Under the pieces are notes generated by a model, which saw only the letters and a program-made list of their open reading frames with translations, was not told the DNA's origin and ran no database searches. Positions 47,501 through 61,049 of a stretch of 64,000 bases of DNA are shown one piece after another (the stretch's first letter is position 1; the number at the start of each line of letters is the position of its first letter). The position numbers were made by a program, and so were the translations under genes. Source of the DNA: Glandiceps talaboti (Eukaryota > Hemichordata > Enteropneusta > Spengelidae); the NCBI RefSeq assembly GCF_964340395.1, contig NC_135563.1, forward strand, positions 6,382,922 to 6,446,921. Reading direction: 5' to 3'.

Positions 47501-50500
47501 ATGTAAACTTTTTACGTGAAAAACTCTATTTACAACTGAGATGTATGTGATATTTATTTATAAATTCAAGTATTTAATTTGATATTTTTTGTGTTGTATA
47601 AGCCAGAGGCCTGGGTGTGGCTCTTTTTTTTGTAAATTTTATTTAACTACTGTATAATTTGTTAAGTCCACACACAGACAAGGTGGTCCACACAGGACAC
47701 CTTAATAAACAATAACATAACATAACATAACATAACATAACATAACTAGTAATATTGACTTTCAATCTTAAAGTTAGTGCCTTGTGTGACAAAAAATGTG
47801 GGTTTTCTTTCCTTTTCAAATTTGAATATGGTGTACATTGCATTCAACAGTTTGATCTGCTCATTGAAATGCAACGAAAGTGACATTTCAGAAATACCTG
47901 AACAAGCCTAGAAGAAATGACTGGAAGTCAACTGATTACAGTGTCACTTCTTACAGTTTATGCAAATCAAGACACAACAAGTTCTTATATATTTCATCTA
48001 AATTTATCAATATAAAAAGTGACAAAATTTTCAAAAAGAATTGGAGATATATTATGTGGATATTCAGTGTGCAATATATTAAAATTTGCTGTTAATGTCT
48101 TTTTTGTTTATATCAGGCATCCAGCATTGCTTGCAGTCCATCGTCTAAGACAGTTGCCATAGGAACCATGTCAGGTGACGTCTACATCATTGAATTCACC
48201 AACATTGATAATCCTCGTATAATCCAGCACTTACTTGTCCACCGTTCACCAGTCCTACACCTTGTGTATGAACAGTACGGTCGCTATCTACTCACTGGGT
48301 CTGATGATGGGCATGTCTTCATCATTGATCCAAGACCATCAGTGGAGTTTAACCTACTTGGGCATGTCTGTAAGTACTGTTTATCATTGGTGGTGATATG
48401 ATTCGTAACATCTACGTGAAGCGATTACACTGTGTATTGCAATGGCATATAGGAGAGTCTGTAAGGTACGCCATGACAGGGCGCCCTCACACATCAGCCA
48501 ACCCGAGTGTAAGAGTATACTGGTTCATTTTCTTTACAATGAAATTCAAATGAGCAGCGTGAAAGGAATGTATACACAAGTGTGATTTTCAAGATAAACC
48601 CAATATTGATAACATCCCTATTATAAACAATTGCACTCTTTGGAAAGTCCAATTCAAACAATCAACACCAACTGTGGTATTGATAACAGGAGGTCATAAA
48701 ATACAAAAAAAAATAAAAAAAAAAAAATACAACAACAGCTATAATCTAGACCGAGTGAAGTTGACCTTACTAGAAACACTATTTTTATAGACAATCTTGC
48801 AAAACAATGGATTGAACCTTAGACTGAGATTGAACACGACATCTATTTTACTTCCTGTTATCAGATACCACAGTGGCATTGAAAACTGGTAAAAAACAAC
48901 ATATCATTATAATAACTGGATTTCAATATCAGAAATCATTTGTTTAATTTGTAGTACAAAATTACATAATGATTGTTTAAATATGACAACCCCCCCCCCC
49001 CCCCCCCTAAAAAAATGTCCCTTTTTGCTTTGTAATCATGAAGTGTGGTTTCACTTGTTATCTCATCATAGCATAATGTGTAACACTAGAGGGCACTGTT
49101 TATCAAAATTCTGTAATGACCTGCTATTTAATTTCTCTATTCTAGTAATTGATGGTCTGATCATGGGCATTTCTTGCAACACACCAACAAAGAATGGTGA
49201 CACAAAGGTAGTTGTCACATCCAATCCATCTCTGAAAGAAGCCAAGAGTCCAGCTGCTCACAAGATTATACAGTTTGATATCAATAAAAACTTCATCAAA
49301 GGTGAGAAGATTTCGTACATCAATCTATATCAACTTTGTATATTAATGTTTCCATGTAAACCTTTTGGATGCTAACAATAACAGAAAAAAATGTTTGATT
49401 GTATGTGTGCTGCGTTATATGTACTCTGTTCTTCTCATGAATTTTGAATTGGAATTTCACTGAGGCGCAAACTTTGAAACAAAACAACAAAATTATTTAC
49501 TGTAATTGTGTTTGTTTGTTTGTTTGTTTGTTTGTTTGTTTTTATGTACGTATGCAGAATTGAACACAGGAAAATTATATTATGCTTAAGCAAATAAAAT
49601 AATGACTTGGAAATAAAGAAGAAAATAGACACAAATTTAAAGATTTCAAGAGTTGCAGTGACCATGATTTAATCAGTCAATCAATCAATCAATCATTCGG
49701 TCATGAAACTCAAAAACCATATGAAGCCAAAAAAGATCAATCAACACAAAATGTCAGTTTGAGCAGATGTGTCTTCAGTTTGTTTTTGAAACTGTTCAGA
49801 TTTCATAGTTCCTATGGTAATGAATTCCACAGTCTAAGCACACAGTTTAAAAAGTTAACATGTATATATTGAAAATAATCACAGAACTATCTGTTCCTTT
49901 CACATTATCATACATGATCATGTAGATTTCAGTAGTAACACTCTGTTCTTTTCACGTTTATAATCATGTAGATTTCAGTAGTAACACTCTGTTCTTTTCA
50001 CATTTATGATCATGTAGATATCAGTAGTGACTACTTTGTGAGTCTGAAACGGGATCTGAAAGACGAGATCATCAACAGAATGAACCTGAACTTTGCCATC
50101 CCATCATACGGTGCAGCTGTTGGCCCAGACAAACTAATCTATGCTATATCTTACAATCACAAAAGATTGTGTAAGATTCAACTACCAGATGAACCGCCTA
50201 AAAAGGTAAGAGATAGAGACAAGCCTGTATAATAGTGAATTCACAGATTAACACAAACCATGACAACCCTCATATACATTATATTAAAGCTGCAATAGCT
50301 GTAACCGGAGTACTATTTTTTCAGTCACACAACCAACAATATATTCACTGAAATTTGTTGCAGTACCAATAATTAGACATTGTGCATGCTAATTAGAGGT
50401 CATTTTTATTCTTAAGTTGTACAACAACAAGTTGAAATCATTATCACGTTGGGGGCGCTGATTTTAGGGTATGGACCCAAAAATCAATTTGATTGTGTTT

Positions 50501-53500
50501 TATACCATACTATGTGTACAGCTGCACAAGTATGTTTACGCGTAGGTGCACTGGATACTCTTGCATGATGTACGATATTATGAGTAAGTTACTATATCAA
50601 ACAAAAACAGTTTCAAAAATCATTCCAGTTACAGCTAGTGGACCTTTAACTGATTGTGACTATTTTATTGAAATGAACCTTTATCATTTGTTATGTATAT
50701 ATGGCTGAAAGAAATGAACAACCAAACTATAAAATGCTCTGACAGCAGCTGCATTGGAAATCTACTGCTTCTCACCTACTAACATTCATTATACATTTGT
50801 TGTCATCATCGTCATTTTTTCGTTATCGTCATCATTTTTTCGTTGTACATGACTTAACATTCAATGTCAAATTTCAAATTTTTTGCAACTGATTAAATTC
50901 TGATAGAGAAGCAGGGAATCAAAATATTCAGGTTTGCTTTGACCTTGAGCCAAATGCCAAACAGTAATATCTTGTATTTCTTATACATTATGTATGCTCA
51001 TTATTGCTAAAGGACAAAAATGTCTTAAAGTCACAAAATGACTTTCGTGGAAATTTCATATTTATCCTATGGACTTCACTTTGACTTTTGAAGTCAAGTC
51101 ATTTCTTATGTAACTCAGAAAAATGTAGTATGCTAATTACTTCTCTGTACCTGCAATATCTTTTTATCCCATATACTTGAGTGTCAAAATATAAGAAATG
51201 GGTTAACTAATTCTCTCACATGTCTACTAATAATGCATGTGTAGCATGTGGAGCAGAAGTCATACCCATAGTGTCTACCAAGAAATTGCAGGATTTTTAT
51301 TTCTGTGATATGCATATAGGGAGTAAATTTCTATTTGAGGTAAGGATGACCCTATTTTTTTTTGTTTCTCATTACCCGACCGGCCCAAATTTTCATCTCC
51401 AACATCAAAATGAATAAATATATCTTTATTTTCGCCCACCCTTAATATTTTGTGTAACAGCGCCCTCTCTGGCAAGAATAAGTAAGTGTCTTGACTGTCA
51501 ACGTCATCTGCAGTCATGGCAGTGACAACGATGATGCTTGCTTGTTCACGTACAGACCATTTTTTTCATGACGGAAATTATTCAAGTAGCGGGACTGAGA
51601 ACATGCTAACTGTGTAGAGAAGCTGGTAAAGGGTTTGTTATCAGGAATCCAATAAAAAGAAGTTAGAGAGGAGGGAAAGGAGAGGCAGAGAAACATGAAG
51701 AAATTTTTTTTTTAATCGACCGACCGACCAACCAACCAACCAATCTGATTAAAATCCGATGTAGATGTCGGCTAATCGTGCGTTGCTATCTTACCTTCGT
51801 TATTTAGCTTGAATTGACCTTCGTGGTACATGTTTACGTTTTACAAGGCGATCAGACTAAAAACGTAAACATGTATGTACTACGAAGGTCAATTCAAGCT
51901 AAATAACGAAGGTAAGATAGCAACGCACGATTAGCCGACATCTACATTGGATTTTAATCAGATTGCCAACCAACCAACCAACCAACCAACCAACCCATTG
52001 TTGCCATAAAAAAGTAATGAGAAACATTAAAAAAATAGGGTCACCCTAACAAGAATTGTCAAGCACTATATTACAAGTTGCCTAGACAGACTAGTTGTCA
52101 GCTTTCAAATCAGATGATCATTTTAAACGCTTGGTGGAACGCTTTATTCTAGCACAACTTTTCATGGAGCATTTCAAATTGCCACTTTTTTTATAAGAGC
52201 TGAATTATAGTAAAACCAATGATGTTATCGCATCCAGACAAGACTGGAAGTTTGAGTTTGGCTGTAAATGATATTTGCATATTAGGAATGTGAATGAAGT
52301 AAACAATTACAAGCGTACAAGCGTCAATGTCAATGTGTGATGGATTACTACTGACATGTACTGTTGTTAACTCTATCAGCATGTTGTCCTCATAGATTTG
52401 TGCTAGAATAATGCATTCCGATGGGTGTTGATTTTGAAAGCCAACAACTGGTCTCTAGGCAATGTTATGTGAGGTTCAGTTTGACATAACTCAAAATACT
52501 GAGTGTGTCATGTGTCTACCCTCTTGTTAGAGAATGTAAAATTTTTTGAATGTCAGAAACAGAAGGAAAAGGCATATAACATTGAAAATAGCTGTGGTTG
52601 CTTCTCTATCAGATCTTAATTACATTGCATGTTTTTGTTTAGCTATATATGCTTTTCATTTTGTTTTATCAGAAATAACTATGACAGCTGAGAAAATATG
52701 ATTTTTAAAGTTTGCCAAAATTCAGATAGTACATTATTCATGGGACTTGTTTGAGATGAATCTAATTAGAAATTAGAAATTCTCATTTTAGTTTGTCATG
52801 TTAGTAGGATAAGATTTCTGGAATATGTCTTTTTTTGTTCAACAAAAAATTTTCAAATTTCAAATTTTTGCTTTTCTTTTTGTTTTCTTTTTGCAATAAT
52901 CTTGAAATGACCTTTATTCCAAAAAGGGCCAAGAAGACAGAGAAGATGTTTATACTTCTAGATCTAAGCAGGCAGGCTTTTAGTTATTTTGGCATCAGTT
53001 TTTATCATGCATGCAGTTATAGCTAAATTTATAGTGTTACATTATAATACAGATATATTTGTAAGCTTAAATGTTGCTGCTAAGACAGCTATATGCAATA
53101 AGAACTACATTGATGCATGTTATTATAATTAGAAGTCTTTGACTTTGTAAGTGGTCAAACTAAAGAGCTTGTTTCAATGGGATCGACATTGGCACCCGTG
53201 AATGACAAACACCTGTTTGTTGTGACGTCAACACTGACTGATTGTGAAATCGACAAACAGTCGTAGCGTTTCAAGAGTTTGTTGTGTGCATTTGAACGCC
53301 AACAACATTCAATTCACAGTGTCCCAACACAAACAATCACTAAGTTCACAATATTTTCAAAACTCACAAAATACAAGGAAGCTATATCTTTATCACATGT
53401 TATAATTTATTTTGCATTTTTTTTCTTCTGTTTTTGGTTAATTTTACGAAATTGATTTTAGTCACGCTACAAGGTATGTTTTGATATGAAACACATAGGT

Positions 53501-56500
53501 TTGCACTAATTCGGATTGACTCACTAACATTTAATGTAATTTGTGTTGTAATGTACCAGCTGACAACTAATTATACGATACTGCAGTATAGACCATAGAC
53601 TGAAACTTTCGTCGTTGTATACTCTCCTTTAATCGGTCCTTACAAGGTGTTTTACTGATGGTTAACAGGGGTGCCACCAACGACGAAAATTTCAGTCCAC
53701 ACAGACCCTACTAGGCAATATTTTAACAGGACAGTTATCACTTTGCGTTCTTCCAGCAACAGACATCTTTCAGTATTTTGGCCAAAGATGTAGAGTGTTT
53801 GTCACTTTACCATTAATTCCTGTTTTTCCTAGCACTTTGACTCACTGGAAGAGGATAGTCCAGATGATGATGAATATAATGGGGTAAAAAAAAAAGAGTG
53901 TAGTAAACTATCGCCCCCACTCCCCTGTCCTTGCATGAGTTTCTGTTGTGTTACTGCAGTTATCTTTCTTTTTTTCTTGGCTTACAATTCAATGCATGAT
54001 TTTTGCATGTACTTGCATGAAGTGGTTGGTTTTTCAAATGTTTTGCAATTATGTGGGTTTTTTGTGAGTTTTGTTTTTGTTTTCATCCCAGAATCCCTTT
54101 CCATACGGATTTTTACATTCCCCAGTTGATTTCTACATGCTTCTATATCTGATAGCCCAGAATTTGATATGATTTGATATGATTTGATTTCTCAGAGTGC
54201 AAGTCCAACCCCATCTGTATCTCTGTCTCCTTCTATATCCCCAGTGGTGAGTAAATTGAAATGACTGGAGTTGCAGTTTGTTGAACCCCTTCCCTGACAC
54301 AAAGCAACGTGTGAACAAACAAAATGCAAACTGCAAAATCGTGTTTGTGAAATTTTGCAGATGTTGATGTGATTTCCTTGCTTGATATGTTATCCCACTT
54401 TTCAACCTCCTACCCTCCCCATAGCACCCCTCTATTCTTTCCTTGGGACTGGTACCCTCCCCCAACAACTTGTCACAAGAATGCTGTCTAGTTGGCACAC
54501 TGCGATGGTACGGATACTGACTTTCGTGAGGTGATGTGTATGGATTGTTTATTTTTGACAGGAAAACAACAAAGCCTCGTACTTACAACCAATAGAAGAG
54601 TACCCAGGCCATGAGTTGCCAGGTGGTAAAGTGTTGTTATCACCACATCAGAAGTGGTTAGCTACATGCTCACCAGATGGTCAAGTACATGTCAAAGCAA
54701 TGGATGTATTGGTAAGTCATGACAGCATGTCATATGATTAAAATCTGATGTAGTGAACTGAGCGTGATTTCTTTATTTAGCTCTTATATTTATTGTTGTT
54801 TGTTCTGTGAGCACCCAATATCTACATCTGACACAATACCATAGGTGTTCTCGGACCCAATCTCGTACTTACGAGTAGCCAACCAGAATCCGTCTCACAA
54901 TATAACACACAACGTTCGAAATTGAAAGAAAGAGAACCACCAAACAATAATGATCATGTCGTTGTCTGCAATCTGTGTTCAAGCTCTTTTTTAACAGAGC
55001 GCTCTCTGAAGTACTGTACCTGTATGTTTTGGCACATTGCTCTGGAAATCAGCGCTATAGAAATTTGATTGATTGATTGATTGATTATGTGTTCTCATTT
55101 GTTGAGTAAATTCACTCAGCACTCTCATTTGACTCGAGAACACCTATGGCAGTGTGTCAGATGTACATGTAGGTATCAGGTGCTCACAGAACAACAAAAA
55201 AAAAATGACAAAAAAAGAAAGAGCTAAATGAAGACATCGCACTGTGTTCACTATATCGGATTTTAATCAGATTGGACAGCATGGATTACAATACTTCCTT
55301 GTAGTAATCAAAATAATGATGAATATAGTTAATCCAAATCTGTTGGGAAGGTTGATGATTTTAACCATTTATACCAAAGAAAGCCTGTCGACATGGTAAG
55401 CAAACTGAATGTGAATGTCATCTGTTTTGTGACCCAAGATGCAAGCAGTGTTCCTTTTTATGAATTCCTTGACATAGGCATATGATAAATCAGTTACCCA
55501 ATATCACCTCTTTGTATGTTTGTATCACCATTCGTGCCATTTCTACACAGTGACATTTGTCTCCACTAGTCAGAAATAGCACTCAAATGGAGAAGATATA
55601 TTGGGAAATAACCTCATAACATTCTTCTATCTTATATCCTTATCTTTTGTTTTTCTCTTTGCAGGAACGTAGTGTTAGTGTTCATGCACACAGTTTCCGT
55701 CAAGGTGGTGTCGGTAGTATAGTTTTCTCGTCAGATTCAACATACATTATAACATGTGGAGCCAATGATGGCACTTTGTCCTGCTATAAATGGAAGTAAG
55801 TTTATCTATTGAATTCACACATTCCACAATCAACTGAGTAGTAAGTTTAGCTAACGAATTTATATATTTTGTTTTTGAAATATGCAAGTTAATTAATGTA
55901 TCACAATGTGATATCTTCTATAGAATGTCTTTTTCAAGGATATTGGTATTCACAGGAAAGCTTTGTTACAAATTTTTTCTTTTTGTTTTCAAGAAAACAA
56001 GAAAAATATAGAAAATGATGGAATTGATAATAGATAGCTTGCATTTTGCCATATCCTTACAGAGGACACAGGTGATAGCAGTCTGTTCTGCCTTTCGCAT
56101 GTTTGACAATTTAGCGACGGTCGTAGAATTAAAAATTTAACCAATGCACCCAACACAGTTTGATCAGCTGAGAATTTATGCTGAAGTCTGATTTTATATA
56201 AATTTCCTGGATTTTTTTCTCAGCCTTACATCAGCAGGTAAAAACAAAGTAGCATCAGCCGTTGAGATGTTCAGAACAATAAACGCAGCCTTAACTGGGG
56301 TCAGAAAGAAAGAGGATGAGATTATAAGCAATATGTCAGAATGGTGCCCTAGTATGTCAAGGTCGGGCTCAAGGGCTCACTCTGTCATAGAGAAGGACAC
56401 CCAGGAGTTGTCGGAGAAAGATAAAGCCATGGAGAACGATGAGATATATACCACACCTACACCAGTACCTAGTAGTGATGCTACATGGCTGGAGTTACAA

Positions 56501-59500
56501 GAACTTGAGGTAGGTCACTTTGAATCATAATACCTTAGAATAGGATTGGTAGTCCTGTGTATAGTATGTCTATTATACACGCATTGCCTGGCTATGAGGA
56601 CACTAGTAAACGTCTATTACCCAAGTATAGCAACTATTTCCTGAGGCTGAAAACCAAGGGAAGTAGTGACTGCATCACAGCACAAGGGCTAGTATGCCAT
56701 CTACTAGTGCCCGAATAAGACCAGACAATAAGTGTTTCACACTCTCAGGCAAATTGCAGTAGTAGTACACCAGTAGTGCCCTATGGAAAATAGAATGTGA
56801 CTAGTGCCCCTATATGCAAATTGAGGTCACAATGGGTCAATAGTCCATACTACATGATACAATCTGAGCCAATCACTGAAGGCTATATGAAAACAATGTG
56901 TTAAAGTTGTAGGAGGATTATAAAATACAGTCTGGGTGATTCACATTGTCTACTCTATGTGTATGTGAGCTCAGTTTTAAAGTGTAGTTGGGACAGTGTT
57001 ATAACAGACATATCTAGAATAATTTCAAATATGCACAGTCATGTAACTCTTAAATAATTGAACTGTTTATTATTTTTTACACTTACAGGCCATCAAAGAA
57101 GAAGACAAGCAATATGCAGATATGAAGAAAGGACTGAGAACTGAAATTAGAGACCTAAGGAGAACAGTAAGCAACCTTACATTTGTAGTCCCAAATTCAT
57201 TTTATCCCAACATTCATAGCCCAAAATTCATCCTCTTTAAATGTGGTCAATTGGTTCTGTATGTAATTGTAATGATTAAGATGGCACAGTTTGGGAGGTA
57301 GTGTTTTCCTACAGTACATTGTAAGAAAAATTGAATCCTTACTTGAATTGTATAAATCACCACACTTAAAGGCCTATGTCAGATTTGGGTGGAAAAATTG
57401 TTGTTTGACAGCACAACAACATATAGGAATGAACCTATCCAATCCTTATGGCACCACTGATAAGATAATACTAATACAAGAACCTGGGATTGAATCATGG
57501 GCCTTTTAAAAATGCCATGTTATCTAGTTCTAGCAGTGTAGTACGTTTACTACTGTTTGGTGGATTATTTTATGTACATACATATCTATACTCACCAATG
57601 ATGATGTCACACTTTGACAGATTCAAACCATGATGAAGAAGAACGAGATACTACCAGACATTGAACGGCTAGCTCATCATGAGTTTAATCTAGATGTAGA
57701 AGAACAGCAGAGAATGCAGGCTGAAGGAGATGCTGAGGTTGAAGAGGTAAGGAACTCATACCCCTAAACAATGTTGAATTAATTATAGAAATTGAAGACT
57801 GTATTCTAGATGTATGTGATTCGGGGTACTTGTTGCTATGGAAATCACGTTTATAGCCTAGGCAACGTAAAGTATACAAAAACTAAAACTAATGTTGCAA
57901 CATGTTGATATATAAGGTATCAACGAACATTGCAGTAGGGTTGCATCTAGTGTGCCCTCTAATGATAGTCAAATTTTGTTGTTGTGGGTCAGTATGATAA
58001 AAAATTGCATTTCTTGTGAGTCACCATATAGTAAGAGATAGTGGAACACCAAATTTTGGTGCGTCACTAGAAATTGTGTGTGTCAGTGGTACGTCAAATT
58101 GGCTTAGAGGGCACACTGGTGGCATCTCTGATAGCAAGTTTCCACAAGTAGTCACACATTCAACCTCAGGGTTGTCGGTGGCCGAGTGGTTAAACCGCTT
58201 ACCTCTTACTACTGCGGTCGGGGTTTGAACTCATTCAGGGTTCGATTGAATTTACCACGCTGTAAGTAAGAAGAGTGTCGTTCAGTTTGACTCTACTGAA
58301 CAATACAGGTTTTCCCCCAGGTACTCCAGTATCCTCCTGCAATAACATTAACCCATGAGGGATAGCCCTTACTGGACTTCTTGGGAGACAAGTGTTTATA
58401 TGCTTAAAGAACTATCCAGTATAAATAAAGATTATTATTATTATTCAATGTTTACACTATTATATCCATATAACCAAGGTACCACTAGCATCCACTTTTG
58501 TAATCTACTACATACAACTATTATAGTTTTAGTTTATGTCTGTCTTAGTTTGCTGATAGCTTGATTTCCATTTTTACTCCTGCCTATTCTCATTGTAGTA
58601 CAGTAACAATAATTGTTTTCATCAAAAATAATTTCTAGAACAATGACAAGAAGCTATATATGAACTATTATTATTAATTATTAATTATTTCATTATTAGA
58701 CTTTAATTAAACTCAGTAGACTGTTAAGCTAAAGCCTCTTCTCACACAGTATTGAGATAAAAATATACAAATATGTACATTAAAAATACAAATAAGTAAA
58801 AAATACAAACAAATCAATGAAACGAACACAAAAAATATGTTAAATTGGGAAAAGCCAGAAGAAAAAAATGACGACTATAAAACTAACTGTTTTCTAAAAG
58901 ATGAAATTTACATTTACATGTATGTTTAAAAGACTGAAGAGTTGTGCAGGACATCAACACTTAAATCATTCCATATTTTAACGCCATTAAATCTAAAACT
59001 CTTCTTAAAAATCTGTGTTCTGTGTTTTGGGGATGTATATAGTTCATCCCTGGCTGCAGCATGTGTATTACGAGTATGCACTTCTTGAATACTTTAAAAA
59101 ACTATAACTGCCAAGGATATTAAACAAATACTTTATTTATTTTAATTCATTGTGGAGAAAAAGTCATTATTTTGTCAGCTCATCATGGTATATTTATCAT
59201 TTTCAGATTCGTACTAATATTGAGTTTGAAAACCTAGCCAAGATATATTTGAGAGATGTTATCCGTAGGACATGTTGGGATTCTATGGTAGTTAAAGGAA
59301 GAAGTCTGAAGGTAGGTGTTATGTTCTCATTTTATTTTATAACAATTGTAGATGTAACTGAAGTCACGTCTTCTGCTGGGAGTTTTACACCATGATTTTT
59401 GGGAAATAAAAGGAGTAATTTGGGTAACGAGATAATTTTTGTTCTGTGCACTTACTGTCATTCCAATATCATATCCTGTGGAAAACGCTACACAAAATTA

Positions 59501-60976
59501 ATATTCTGTACTTCATATCATGTAGACTGTATGATATGTTGTTTGGTTCAACTCTCATTGGTCTTCTGAGAGGGGTAGGTCAGTGGTTGAGGGCGCCCTG
59601 ACATGATTTATCTTACAATCTAGTGTTCACGTGGCTACAACAACAAAAAGTGTGTGTTACTTTTTAGATTAGGCTATGTAGAGATTAACTCTTACGACTA
59701 ACTGCTTCTCTTGATATTCCAGGCGTTCCATGTGCCATTTGAGGTAACAAACTACCCAATGAGAGCACGAACACATGAAGAAATGGATGTGTTGAAATAT
59801 GTGACCAAACAGAGAGAGATTGAGATTGCTGAAATACATGCCAGGAAGGAAATCACAGAATCACAAAGTCAACCAGGAACATCATCTGTAAGTCTTTAAG
59901 ATTTGATATTTGATACCTGGCCCAATATCATTTGGTGTGCTGAGTTATACATGACATAGGGGGGCTTCATTTGCATTATGCTGAGACTGGGATGCCAATC
60001 TCTCGAATTTCTTGAGGTCTAGTGTAGATACAGCTTAAACAGGCAGTGTTTGCTAGGAGACACTATGTAACATATACATTGATGAGCATAGTCGATCATT
60101 TTGCAAGTTTAGATTGTTGTTTTACTTGATTACACCACTTTTACTGCAGAATACAACATGATTGTTATCGAGGGAAGTTTCAAAAGTTGAATAAACTCCC
60201 TTCAATCACAATCCAACTGTGTTCAGCAATAAAAAGTTCCCTTGTCCAGTTGGTAAAACAACACCCTCAACTTGCTAAATGGTTGACGTTGGTCATTACA
60301 CCCTCTAAATGTATATGTTATGTACAGTCTTCTGGCAAACACTCCCTGTTTTAGCTTCAGTAGATTCTATCAGACAAGACAGACTTGTAAGTTTTCGCAA
60401 CATCTTTGTTATCAGGGTGAACGTGAAGATAAAGAAGCTGATGATGACTCCGAGGAAGGTGACGGCAGAGAACAACCATCTACTATTGGTAGTCTTGGTT
60501 CCTTGTATGGTGGTGGTAGTGAACTATTCTACAGTCAGTTTGAACTGCACACCCGACAACAAAAACAGAACCAGATCGTTCTCCTTAAGGTGAGTACAGT
60601 GAAAGTCATAGTTTTTGAAAAACCATCTGTACAGTGAAAGTGTGTAACATAATATGGAAGTGTGCATATAGTGGTATATCTCTACATGATGTCTTTTAAC
60701 TTTGGATCTGTCTGTTGGTGTATTAGTTTTAGGGGCTTCATTATCTGATATCTTTTCACCCCATGTATCCGTATGTGCGTGTGTCTGTGTCTGTGTATGT
60801 GTGTCTGTCTGCAGTGTATCTGTGTGTCTGTATCTGTGTGTCTGTCTGTATGTATGTATGTGTCTGTGTATGTGTGTGTCTTTGTCTCTGACTGTCTGTA
60901 TCTCTCAGAGTGTGATTGTTGTGTGTCAGTTCATAGACTTTCGTGTATGGTCTATGGTCTGTTTATATGTGTGTTT

Positions 60977-61049
<73 letters not shown>

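Noticed and set aside
58169-58260. Possible tRNA gene
   Set aside because: It has A- and B-box-like words but cannot form a full cloverleaf, and it continues into a SINE body and tail.
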